This document shows, one piece after another, positions 19,030-26,383 of a stretch of 64,000 bases of DNA (positions within the stretch are counted from its first letter, which is position 1; each line of letters starts with the position of its first letter). Source of the stretch: Sulfitobacter sp. THAF37. GTDB lineage: Bacteria > Pseudomonadota > Alphaproteobacteria > Rhodobacterales > Rhodobacteraceae. Below the pieces are notes generated by a model. It did not search any database. It saw only the letters and a program-made list of their open reading frames with translations, and was not told the origin of the DNA. Where the stretch lies: positions 682,001 to 746,000 of the forward strand of contig NZ_CP045372.1 in NCBI RefSeq assembly GCF_009363555.1, given 5' to 3'. A program made the position numbers and the translations under genes.

Positions 19030-20421
19030 ATGGACGGCAATTTCAACGAAAACGATATCTCCCGCGTTGTCGAAGCGGACCGCGCGCACATCTGGCACCA
19101 CCTGAGCCAGCACAAGCCCTACGAGACCACCGATCCCCGCATCATTGTCGAAGGCAAGGGCATGCGCGTCTGGGATCAGAAGGGCAAGGAACACATCGAC
19201 GCCGTTTCGGGTGGGGTCTGGACCGTGAACGTGGGCTATGGCCGCGAACGCATCGCAAACGCAGTCCGCGACCAGCTGATCAAGCTCAACTACTTCGCAG
19301 GCTCTGCTGGCTCCATCCCCGGTTCCAACTTCGCCGAGATGCTCATCGACAAGATGCCGGGCATGAGCCGCGTCTATTATTGCAACTCGGGGTCCGAAGC
19401 GAACGAGAAGGGCTTCAAGATGGTGCGCCAGATCGCGCACAAGCGTTATGGCGGCAAGAAGCACAAGATCCTCTACCGCGACCGGGACTATCACGGGACC
19501 ACGATTGGCGCGTTGTCGGCGGGCGGTCAGGACGAACGCAACGCGCAGTACGGCCCCTTCACCCCCGGTTTTGTCCGCGTGCCGCATTGCCTGGAATACC
19601 GCAGCTTCGAGCAGGACGGCGCACCGCAGGAAAACTATGGCGTCTGGGCCGCCGACCAGATCGAAAAGGTGATCCTCGCCGAAGGCCCCGACACGGTTGG
19701 CGCGCTTTGCCTTGAACCCGTGACTGCGGGCGGCGGCGTGATCACGCCCCCGGACGGCTATTGGGAACGCGTGCAGGAGATCTGCAAGAAATACGACATC
19801 CTACTGCATATCGACGAAGTCGTCTGCGGCGTGGGCCGTACCGGCACCTGGTTCGGCTATCAGCACTACGGCATCCAGCCGGACATGGTGACAATGGCCA
19901 AGGGGGTCGCATCCGGCTATGCCGCCATCGCCTGCCTTGTCACCACCGAAGAAGTCTTCGACATGTTCAAGGATGATGCCGCCGATCCGCTGAACTACTT
20001 CCGCGATATCTCCACCTTTGGCGGCTGCACCGCGGGGCCGACCGCGGGCATCGAGAACATGAAGATCATCGAGGACGAGAACCTGCTGCAGAACACCACC
20101 GACATGGGCCACTACATGCTGGACCAGCTGCAGGCGCTGGCCGACAAACACGCGGTGATCGGTCAGGTGCGCGGCAAGGGCTTGTTCCTGGGCGCGGAAC
20201 TGGTCACTGATCGCGGCACCCGCGAACCGGTCGCTGAAAAGCTGGTGCAGCAGGTCGTGGGTGACTGCATGGGTCAGGGCGTCATTATCGGTGCGACCAA
20301 CCGCTCTCTGCCCGGCAAGAACAACACGCTGTGTTTCTCGCCTGCGCTGATCGCGAGGAAGGACGACATCGACCAGATCGTCGAAGCAGTTGACGGGGCG
20401 CTGGGTCGCGTTTTTGCCTGA
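19030..20421 (+). CDS. tpa: Taurine:pyruvate aminotransferase Tpa
   Basis: Class III PLP aminotransferase that converts taurine and pyruvate to sulfoacetaldehyde and alanine in the cytoplasm. The 463 residues match the family length. The PLP lysine is in MVTMAKGVASGY (Lys about 291), the cofactor aspartate in LLHIDEVVCGVGRTG, and the phosphate-binding area in YYCNSGSEANEKGFKM. It lies between the tauABC and xsc units, which supports taurine over other omega-amino donors. The product feeds Xsc. An alanine dehydrogenase would be needed to regenerate pyruvate and is not in the window. A strong terminator follows. Confidence 0.95.
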   Translation: MDGNFNENDISRVVEADRAHIWHHLSQHKPYETTDPRIIVEGKGMRVWDQKGKEHIDAVSGGVWTVNVGYGRERIANAVRDQLIKLNYFAGSAGSIPGSNFAEMLIDKMPGMSRVYYCNSGSEANEKGFKMVRQIAHKRYGGKKHKILYRDRDYHGTTIGALSAGGQDERNAQYGPFTPGFVRVPHCLEYRSFEQDGAPQENYGVWAADQIEKVILAEGPDTVGALCLEPVTAGGGVITPPDGYWERVQEICKKYDILLHIDEVVCGVGRTGTWFGYQHYGIQPDMVTMAKGVASGYAAIACLVTTEEVFDMFKDDAADPLNYFRDISTFGGCTAGPTAGIENMKIIEDENLLQNTTDMGHYMLDQLQALADKHAVIGQVRGKGLFLGAELVTDRGTREPVAEKLVQQVVGDCMGQGVIIGATNRSLPGKNNTLCFSPALIARKDDIDQIVEAVDGALGRVFA

Positions 20422-20460
20422 CCGGAACGGCGCGTCGGCGCCTTACCGCCAATATCTCGC

Positions 20461-20490
20461 AAAGGCCGGGCTTGACCCGGCCTTTCGTTT
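20461..20490 (+). terminator. Rho-independent terminator of tpa
   Basis: A perfect 10-bp stem AAAGGCCGGG / CCCGGCCTTT (20461-20470, 20476-20485) with loop CTTGA and tail CGTTTG, 40 bases after the tpa stop. Confidence 0.85.
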
Positions 20491-20636
20491 GTCACACCCA
20501 AGGGGGGTCTTGCCCGAACAAGATGCGTGGCCTGCACGATGGCTGATTTTCGCCGATCTACTTCCGGCCTGAAAATTCTGCTGAACCTTTTTGGACAGGC
20601 CGCGTTAACCCACGAACGAATACTCGGGAGACCAAA

Positions 20637-20900
20637 ATGAAAAAGCTACTCATCGCCATTCCTATGATCGCCGCGCTGGCCGCATGTGAACCAGGCGGAC
20701 CCAACCAAGGTGCTCTGACCGGTGCCGCCCTCGGTGCCGCGACAGGTGCAGCCGTATCCGGCGGCGACGACCGTGTGGCAGGCGCCCTGATCGGCGGTGC
20801 TGTCGGCGCAGCTGCCGGCAACTACATCGGTCGCACCCAAGCCGGTGCCTGCGTGTACCAGCGTCCTGACGGTTCGCGCTACACCGCAGCTTGCCCGTAA
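20637..20900 (+). CDS. Small glycine-zipper lipoprotein (YMGG/17 kDa-antigen-like)
   Basis: 87 residues. A lipoprotein signal MKKLLIAIPMIAALAAC places the lipid-modified cysteine at about residue 17. It is followed by a glycine/alanine zipper (residues 25-65, with GAALGAATGAAVSGG and GALIGGAVGAAAGNYIG) and a short tail with two cysteines. Such proteins sit in the outer membrane. It has its own terminator and lies between tpa and tauR with no obvious link to taurine. Confidence 0.85.
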   Translation: MKKLLIAIPMIAALAACEPGGPNQGALTGAALGAATGAAVSGGDDRVAGALIGGAVGAAAGNYIGRTQAGACVYQRPDGSRYTAACP

Positions 20901-20928
20901 ATCGCGCATTCCCTCCAAGGATCGCGAT

Positions 20929-20960
20929 GGCCTCGCCCTTTCAGGGCGGGGCCATTTTTA
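20929..20960 (+). terminator. Rho-independent terminator of the small lipoprotein gene
   Basis: GGCCTCGCCCT (20929-20939) pairs with AGGGCGGGGCC (20943-20953) with one wobble pair, followed by ATTTTTA. Confidence 0.85.
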
Positions 20961-21110
20961 TTCCGGAAAGAGGCCCGTCAATCGTCAGCCAAATTTCACC
21001 TCTCGATTGAAACTGCGCCCCTCAACGAAACAAGAAGCCTCAATACATGATTGTAAAATGCCTCGGCTTCCCTTTACCTTTGGGGGTGATCATATTCATT
21101 TCGCGACCCC

Positions 21111-21142
21111 ATATCTCCAGATTGATTGCGCTTTAGGTCCAA
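21111..21142 (-). promoter_or_regulatory. Candidate TauR site upstream of tauR
   Basis: On the minus strand TTGGACCTAA (21142 to 21133) matches CTGGACYTAA at 9 of 10, the closest match in this window together with CTGGACTTAT upstream of tauA. A weak partner CTGGAGATAT (21120 to 21111) lies 22 bases on. It ends 14 bases before the tauR start codon, which fits autoregulation. The linker is not GC-rich and the second half-site is poor. Confidence 0.4.
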
Positions 21143-21156
21143 TCTAAGGTGGCGGC

Positions 21157-22620
21157 ATGGCGCTTCCGGTTGAAACCTTTTTTCTGAATCCCGACGCACC
21201 GGGAACGCTGCAGCAGCAGATACAGCAGATGATTGCCCAAGGCATTCTGTCGGGCCGATTTCGGCAGGGAGAAAAGCTGCCTTCAACCCGCAGGCTCGCC
21301 GCACACCTTGGGGTCAGCCGCATCACCGTGACCATCGCCTATACCGAACTGCTGGCAAACGACTACCTGACCTCCCGGGGCAGGTCGGGCTATTTTGTCT
21401 CGGACAATGCGCCGACACCCCCCAGCTTCGCCCCCCTCGCGGAACGCGAGGACGCGGTCGACTGGTCCCGCGCCATCGGACAGAAGTTCAGCGGCGGCGC
21501 GGCCGTGTCAAAACCTCAGGACTGGGCCAAGTTCCGCTATCCCTTCATCTACGGGCAGGCAGACCCGACACTCTTTGACCACACCAACTGGCGGCTTTGC
21601 GCGCTCCAGGCGCTGGGGCAACGCGATTTCACGGCGCTGACCACCGATTATTTCGACCGCGACGATCCCCAACTGATCGAATTCATCGCACGGCATACGC
21701 TGCCCCGGCGCGGCATCAATGCCCGTCCGGAACAGATTCTGATCACGCTGGGCGCACAGAACGCGCTATGGCTGACCACCCAGGTTCTGCTGACCCAGCG
21801 ACGGCACGCGGCACTCGAAGACCCCTGCTACCCCGCGCTGCGCGATATTCTGTCCCAGTCACGCTGCCATATGACACCCGTTCGGGTCGATTCCGATGGC
21901 ATCCCCCCCGATGCGATTCCGCCCGGCACCGACGTCATCTTTACGACGCCCAGCCACCAGTGCCCGACCAATGCGACCATGCCGATGGAGCGGCGCCACG
22001 CCCTGCTGGCCCGCGCCGCCGAGATGAACGCGCTGATCGTGGAGGACGACTACGAATTCGAGATGTCGTTCCTGAAGTCTCCATCGCCCGCGCTCAAGTC
22101 GCTCGACGCCGACGGCAGGGTGATCTACGTCGGCAGCTTCTCGAAGTCGTTGTTTCCGGGGCTGCGCCTGGGGTATCTCGTCGGCTCCGAGCCCTTCATC
22201 AAGGAGGCGCGGGCGCTGCGTGCTTCGGTCCTGCGACACCCACCGGGCCACATCCAGCGCACCGCCGCCTATTTCCTGTCACTGGGCCACTACGACGCCC
22301 TGATCCGTCGCATGGGCACCGCACTGCAGGACCGGCGCGCCGTGATGGAACGGGCGCTGGCGGAGAATGACCTGCGCATCTCCGGGCGCGGCTATTATGG
22401 CGGGTCGTCCTTCTGGATGCGCGCGCCCGACGGGGTGGATACGGACGCCCTGGCAAAGCGCCTGCACCGAAAGGGCGTGCTGATCGAACAGGGACGCCCC
22501 TTTTTCACCGGGCCACACCAGCCCACGAACTACTACCGCCTCGCCTATTCTTCGATCCCCAGCCAGCGTATCCCCGACGGCGTCGGGCTGATCGCAGAGG
22601 CCATCAGGGAGTTCAACTGA
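21157..22620 (+). CDS. tauR: TauR, MocR/GntR-type regulator of taurine genes
   Basis: 487 residues with an N-terminal GntR winged helix (LQQQIQQMIAQGILSGRFRQGEKLPSTR, then LGVSRITVTIAY) and a C-terminal aminotransferase-like domain. The PLP-lysine motif GSFSKSLFPGLRLGYLV is intact (Lys about 330), so the domain can bind PLP. Family knowledge: TauR activates taurine genes in Rhodobacter capsulatus, binding direct repeats in the tpa promoter. Its position between tpa and xsc and the repeats found upstream of tauA, tpa and xsc support this assignment. Confidence 0.92.
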   Translation: MALPVETFFLNPDAPGTLQQQIQQMIAQGILSGRFRQGEKLPSTRRLAAHLGVSRITVTIAYTELLANDYLTSRGRSGYFVSDNAPTPPSFAPLAEREDAVDWSRAIGQKFSGGAAVSKPQDWAKFRYPFIYGQADPTLFDHTNWRLCALQALGQRDFTALTTDYFDRDDPQLIEFIARHTLPRRGINARPEQILITLGAQNALWLTTQVLLTQRRHAALEDPCYPALRDILSQSRCHMTPVRVDSDGIPPDAIPPGTDVIFTTPSHQCPTNATMPMERRHALLARAAEMNALIVEDDYEFEMSFLKSPSPALKSLDADGRVIYVGSFSKSLFPGLRLGYLVGSEPFIKEARALRASVLRHPPGHIQRTAAYFLSLGHYDALIRRMGTALQDRRAVMERALAENDLRISGRGYYGGSSFWMRAPDGVDTDALAKRLHRKGVLIEQGRPFFTGPHQPTNYYRLAYSSIPSQRIPDGVGLIAEAIREFN

Positions 22621-22621
22621 A

Positions 22622-22654
22622 TTGGCCATAGGCGGCCCCGAAATTTGGCCCTAA
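22622..22654 (+). promoter_or_regulatory. Candidate TauR operator for xsc
   Basis: TTGGCCATAG (22622-22631) and TTGGCCCTAA (22645-22654) are direct repeats sharing 8 of 10 bases with a 23-base period and a GC-rich 13-base linker, ending 79 bases before the xsc start. Period and distance mirror the pair upstream of tpa. Confidence 0.55.
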
Positions 22655-22733
22655 CAGTGCGCACTCTTGCACCCTACTGTGCCCCCAAAGGCCGAGAATC
22701 GCCGGTTTCACCAGACATTAAGGATCACCACCC

Positions 22734-24512
22734 ATGAAAATGACGACCGAAGAAGCATTCGTGAAAGTTCTGCAGCGTCATGGCATCGACAACGCCTTCG
22801 GGATCATCGGTTCCGCAATGATGCCGATCTCCGACCTGTTCCCGCAGGCCGGGATCACGTTCTGGGACTGCGCACACGAAGGCTCCGCCGGGATGATGTC
22901 GGATGGCTACACCCGCGCCACCGGCAAGATGTCGATGATGATCGCCCAGAACGGCCCCGGCATCACCAACTTCGTCACTGCCGTGAAAACCGCCTACTGG
23001 AACCACACGCCGCTGTTGCTGGTCACGCCACAGGCCGCGAACAAGACCATCGGCCAGGGTGGCTTCCAGGAAGTCGAACAGATGAAACTGTTCGAGGACA
23101 TGGTCGCCTACCAGGAAGAGGTCCGCGACCCCACCCGCGTGGCCGAAGTCCTGACCCGCGTGATCGCCAAGGCCAAGCGCCTGTCGGGCCCCGCGCAGCT
23201 GAACATCCCGCGTGATTTCTGGACCCAGGTCGTGGATATTGAAATTCCCGATCCGGTGGAATTCGAACATTCGCCTGGCGGCGAAGGTTCGGTTTCGGCG
23301 GCGGCAAAGCTGCTGTCGGAAGCCAAGAACCCCGTGATCCTGAACGGCGCTGGCGTGGTCCTGTCCAAGGGCGGCATCGACGCGTCGAAGGCACTGGCCG
23401 AACGACTGGATGCGCCGGTCTGCGTCGGCTACCAGCACAACGACGCCTTCCCGGGGTCTCATCCGTTGTTCGCCGGACCGCTGGGTTACAACGGGTCGAA
23501 AGCAGGGATGGAACTGATCAAGGACGCAGACGTGGTCCTGTGCCTCGGGACCCGGCTGAACCCGTTCTCGACCCTGCCGGGTTATGGCATGGAATACTGG
23601 CCCAAGGACGCCAAGGTCATCCAGGTCGACATCAACGCCGACCGCATCGGCCTGACCAAGAAGGTCAGCGTCGGCATCGTGGGCGATGCGGCGAAGGTCG
23701 CGAAAGGCATCCTGAACCAATTGTCGGACGACGCTGGCGACGCGGGCCGCGAAGATCGCAAGGCGCGTATCGCCAAGGCGAAATCCACCTGGGCGCAGCA
23801 ATTGTCGTCGATGGACCACGAAGAAGACGATCCCGGCACCACCTGGAACGAGCGTGCCCGCAAGGACAAGCCGGACTGGATGTCGCCCCGCATGGCATGG
23901 CGCGCGATCCAGTCGGCCCTGCCGCGCGAGGCGATCATCAGCTCCGACATCGGCAACAACTGTGCCATCGGCAACGCCTACCCGGACTTTGATACGGGCC
24001 GGAAATATCTGGCGCCCGGGCTTTTCGGCCCCTGCGGCTATGGCCTGCCCGCCATCGTCGGCGCCAAGATCGGCTGCCCCGACGTGCCCGTCGTCGGATT
24101 TGCCGGTGACGGCGCCTTTGGCATTGCTGTCAACGAACTGACCGCGATCGGTCGCGGTGAGTGGCCCGCAGTGACCCAGATCGTGTTCCGCAACTACCAG
24201 TGGGGCGCGGAAAAGCGGAACTCGACCCTGTGGTTCGACGACAACTTTGTCGGAACGGAACTGGACACCGAAGTGTCCTATGCAGGCATCGCCCGGTCCT
24301 GCGGGCTTGAAGGCGTTGTCGCCCGCAGCATGGAAGAATTGACCGCAGCCCTGAAAAAAGCGATCGACGACCAGATGAATCACGGCAAGACGACGCTGAT
24401 CGAAGCCATGATCAACCAGGAACTGGGCGAACCCTTCCGCCGCGATGCGATGAAAAAGCCGGTCAGTGTTGCTGGCATCTCGAAGTCCGACATGCGGCCG
24501 CAGTCGGTCTGA
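22734..24512 (+). CDS. xsc: Sulfoacetaldehyde acetyltransferase Xsc
   Basis: ThDP enzyme that cleaves sulfoacetaldehyde with phosphate to acetyl phosphate and sulfite, the desulfonation step. The 592 residues are of family length. The N-terminal ThDP pyrimidine domain has GIIGSAMMPISDLFP and the catalytic glutamate region DCAHEGSAGMMSDGY. A central domain and the C-terminal ThDP-binding motif GFAGDGAFGIAVNEL follow. A second ATG two codons in is possible. The start of a long operon: ackA follows after 3 bases, then a TSUP exporter and soeABC. Confidence 0.96.
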   Translation: MKMTTEEAFVKVLQRHGIDNAFGIIGSAMMPISDLFPQAGITFWDCAHEGSAGMMSDGYTRATGKMSMMIAQNGPGITNFVTAVKTAYWNHTPLLLVTPQAANKTIGQGGFQEVEQMKLFEDMVAYQEEVRDPTRVAEVLTRVIAKAKRLSGPAQLNIPRDFWTQVVDIEIPDPVEFEHSPGGEGSVSAAAKLLSEAKNPVILNGAGVVLSKGGIDASKALAERLDAPVCVGYQHNDAFPGSHPLFAGPLGYNGSKAGMELIKDADVVLCLGTRLNPFSTLPGYGMEYWPKDAKVIQVDINADRIGLTKKVSVGIVGDAAKVAKGILNQLSDDAGDAGREDRKARIAKAKSTWAQQLSSMDHEEDDPGTTWNERARKDKPDWMSPRMAWRAIQSALPREAIISSDIGNNCAIGNAYPDFDTGRKYLAPGLFGPCGYGLPAIVGAKIGCPDVPVVGFAGDGAFGIAVNELTAIGRGEWPAVTQIVFRNYQWGAEKRNSTLWFDDNFVGTELDTEVSYAGIARSCGLEGVVARSMEELTAALKKAIDDQMNHGKTTLIEAMINQELGEPFRRDAMKKPVSVAGISKSDMRPQSV

Positions 24513-24515
24513 GCT

Positions 24516-25616
24516 GTGCCTGGGCCGATACTCGTCCTCAATGCGGGATCCTCGTCGATCAAATGCGCGCTATTCGGCGCGCATTTCCGCGAAGTACTGC
24601 GGGTCGAGGCGACGGGGATCGGCGCCCAGGGTGCGGTGAAGGTGAGCGGCACAGCACCGCGCGCCCTGTCGCTGCCGGACAATGCCGCTGCGCTGCGTGC
24701 GGTGGCGGACACGCTGGCGGCTCAAGGCGCGGCGCTGGACCGTCTCGCGCTGGTGGCGCATCGCGTGGTGCATGGCGGGGATGAATTCACCGCCCCGGCG
24801 CGCATCACCGACCAGGTCCGCGCGGGCATCGAGGCCTGCATCCCGCTGGCGCCGCTGCATAATCCGCATCATCTGGCTGCCATCGACTGGGTCGCACAGA
24901 CCGCCCCGTCGATGCCGCAGGTGGCCAGCTTCGACACCGCCTTTCACGCCACGGTGCCAGAGGTCGCCCGGCGGTACGCTCTGCCCGATCTGCCTGCCAC
25001 GCGCGGGCTGCGGCGCTATGGCTTTCATGGCAACAGCTATGCCGCGCTTACCCGCGCCCTGCCGGAGATGACCGGCGCGCCGCTGCCTGCACGGCTGCTG
25101 GCGCTTCACCTAGGCAACGGTGCCTCGCTCTGCGCAATCCGAGATGGGCAATCGGTGGCCACCACCATGGGCTATTCCCCGTTGGGGGGGCTGACCATGG
25201 GCAGTCGCGTCGGCGTGATCGACCCCGGCGCGGTGCTGGAGCTGGTCTCTCGCGTCGGGTTGCCGCAGGCCGACCAGATCCTCAGCGCACAAAGCGGACT
25301 GCTCGGCCTGTCGGGCCTTGGCAGCGACATGCGTGACCTGGCTGCCAGCGATGCGCCTCAGGCTGCTTTCGCCCGCGATCACTTTGCCTATTGGGCCGCG
25401 CGCCAGGCCGGGTCGATGTTCGCCGCCATGGGGGGCTGCGACGCCATCGCCTTTACCGGCGGCATCGGCGAGAACGACGCGGACATCCGCAACCGCATCG
25501 CCGATCTGCTGCGCTGGGCCGGAGACCTGCCCGTTCATGTTGTCCCCGCTGCCGAAGAGGCGCATATCGCCATGCAAGCCGCGCAGCTGACCGGCATCGG
25601 CGCCGCCGATGCCTGA
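24516..25616 (+). CDS. ackA: Acetate kinase (AckA)
   Basis: Interconverts acetyl phosphate plus ADP with acetate plus ATP. The 366 residues start with GTG three bases after xsc, which indicates translational coupling. Family motifs are clear: ILVLNAGSSSIK at the N-terminus, AHRVVHGG, HLGNGASL, MGYSPLGGLTMGSRVG, and FTGGIGEND near the C-terminus. It is slightly short for the family (about 400). The substrate is presumably the acetyl phosphate made by Xsc. A phosphotransacetylase gene is often found in this position instead and is not in the window. Propionate kinase activity cannot be excluded by sequence. Confidence 0.9.
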   Translation: MPGPILVLNAGSSSIKCALFGAHFREVLRVEATGIGAQGAVKVSGTAPRALSLPDNAAALRAVADTLAAQGAALDRLALVAHRVVHGGDEFTAPARITDQVRAGIEACIPLAPLHNPHHLAAIDWVAQTAPSMPQVASFDTAFHATVPEVARRYALPDLPATRGLRRYGFHGNSYAALTRALPEMTGAPLPARLLALHLGNGASLCAIRDGQSVATTMGYSPLGGLTMGSRVGVIDPGAVLELVSRVGLPQADQILSAQSGLLGLSGLGSDMRDLAASDAPQAAFARDHFAYWAARQAGSMFAAMGGCDAIAFTGGIGENDADIRNRIADLLRWAGDLPVHVVPAAEEAHIAMQAAQLTGIGAADA

Positions 25617-26367
25617 TCCCTGGTTCCCCCTGCCCCTCGGCCCCGGCGATATGGCGCTGTTCTTCGCCATCGTCTTCGCAGCGGGGCTGGTGCGCGGCTT
25701 TGCAGGTTTTGCCCTGTCGGCGCTGGTGATGGCCGGTGCAGCCAGCTTCATCGCCCCCGTGCTGCTGATCCCGGTCCTGTGGTTTCAGGAAATGGCGGCC
25801 AGCCTGATGATGGCCCGCGGAGGCTGGCGCGAGGCGAACAGACTGCGCGCGGCCCTGCTGGTCGCGGGCAACTTGATAGGCTGGCCCCTGGGCTTGTGGC
25901 TGACCGTCAGCCTGCCGGTGACGACCTCCGCCCGCATCGCGTTGGTGGTGATCCTGGTGCTGGCCGCGCTGCAATTGCTGCGGGTCAACATCTCCGCACT
26001 GGCCACCCGCCGGGGCACCGTGCTGGCCGGTGTTGTCGCCGGCATCGCCTCGGGTCTGGCACATGTGGGCGGCATGGTTGTCGCGCTTTATGTGCTCAGC
26101 CAGAACGATACGGCCCGGTCTATGCGCGGGACGCTCGTGCTCTATCTCTTTTTCGGTTCACTGGGGTCGCTTGCCTACCTGCTGGGCTTTGGCGTGATGA
26201 CCCGATCCGCCGCGCAGGCTGCGGTTTTCCTTGTGCCTGTTACAGTGGCGGGCGTCTGGATTGGCGCCCGGTTGTTCACTTCCAGATGGGAACCCTACTA
26301 CAAGCCTTTTTGCCTCTGCCTGCTGATCGGGCTTGCGACCCTGTCACTGATCCGCAGCCTGATCTGA
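25609..26367 (+). CDS. TSUP (TauE/SafE) family sulfite/sulfonate exporter
   Basis: 252 residues with about eight hydrophobic segments and the family's internal duplication; the first repeat has GLVRGFAGFALSALVMAGAASF. The start overlaps the end of ackA by 8 bases. Members of this family in taurine loci (TauE, TauZ, SafE) export sulfite, sulfate or sulfoacetate. Here the position between ackA and soeABC points to export of sulfite or sulfate. The exact substrate is inference. Confidence 0.88.
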   Translation: MPDPWFPLPLGPGDMALFFAIVFAAGLVRGFAGFALSALVMAGAASFIAPVLLIPVLWFQEMAASLMMARGGWREANRLRAALLVAGNLIGWPLGLWLTVSLPVTTSARIALVVILVLAALQLLRVNISALATRRGTVLAGVVAGIASGLAHVGGMVVALYVLSQNDTARSMRGTLVLYLFFGSLGSLAYLLGFGVMTRSAAQAAVFLVPVTVAGVWIGARLFTSRWEPYYKPFCLCLLIGLATLSLIRSLI

Positions 26368-26383
26368 CCCTGAAAGGACCCCG

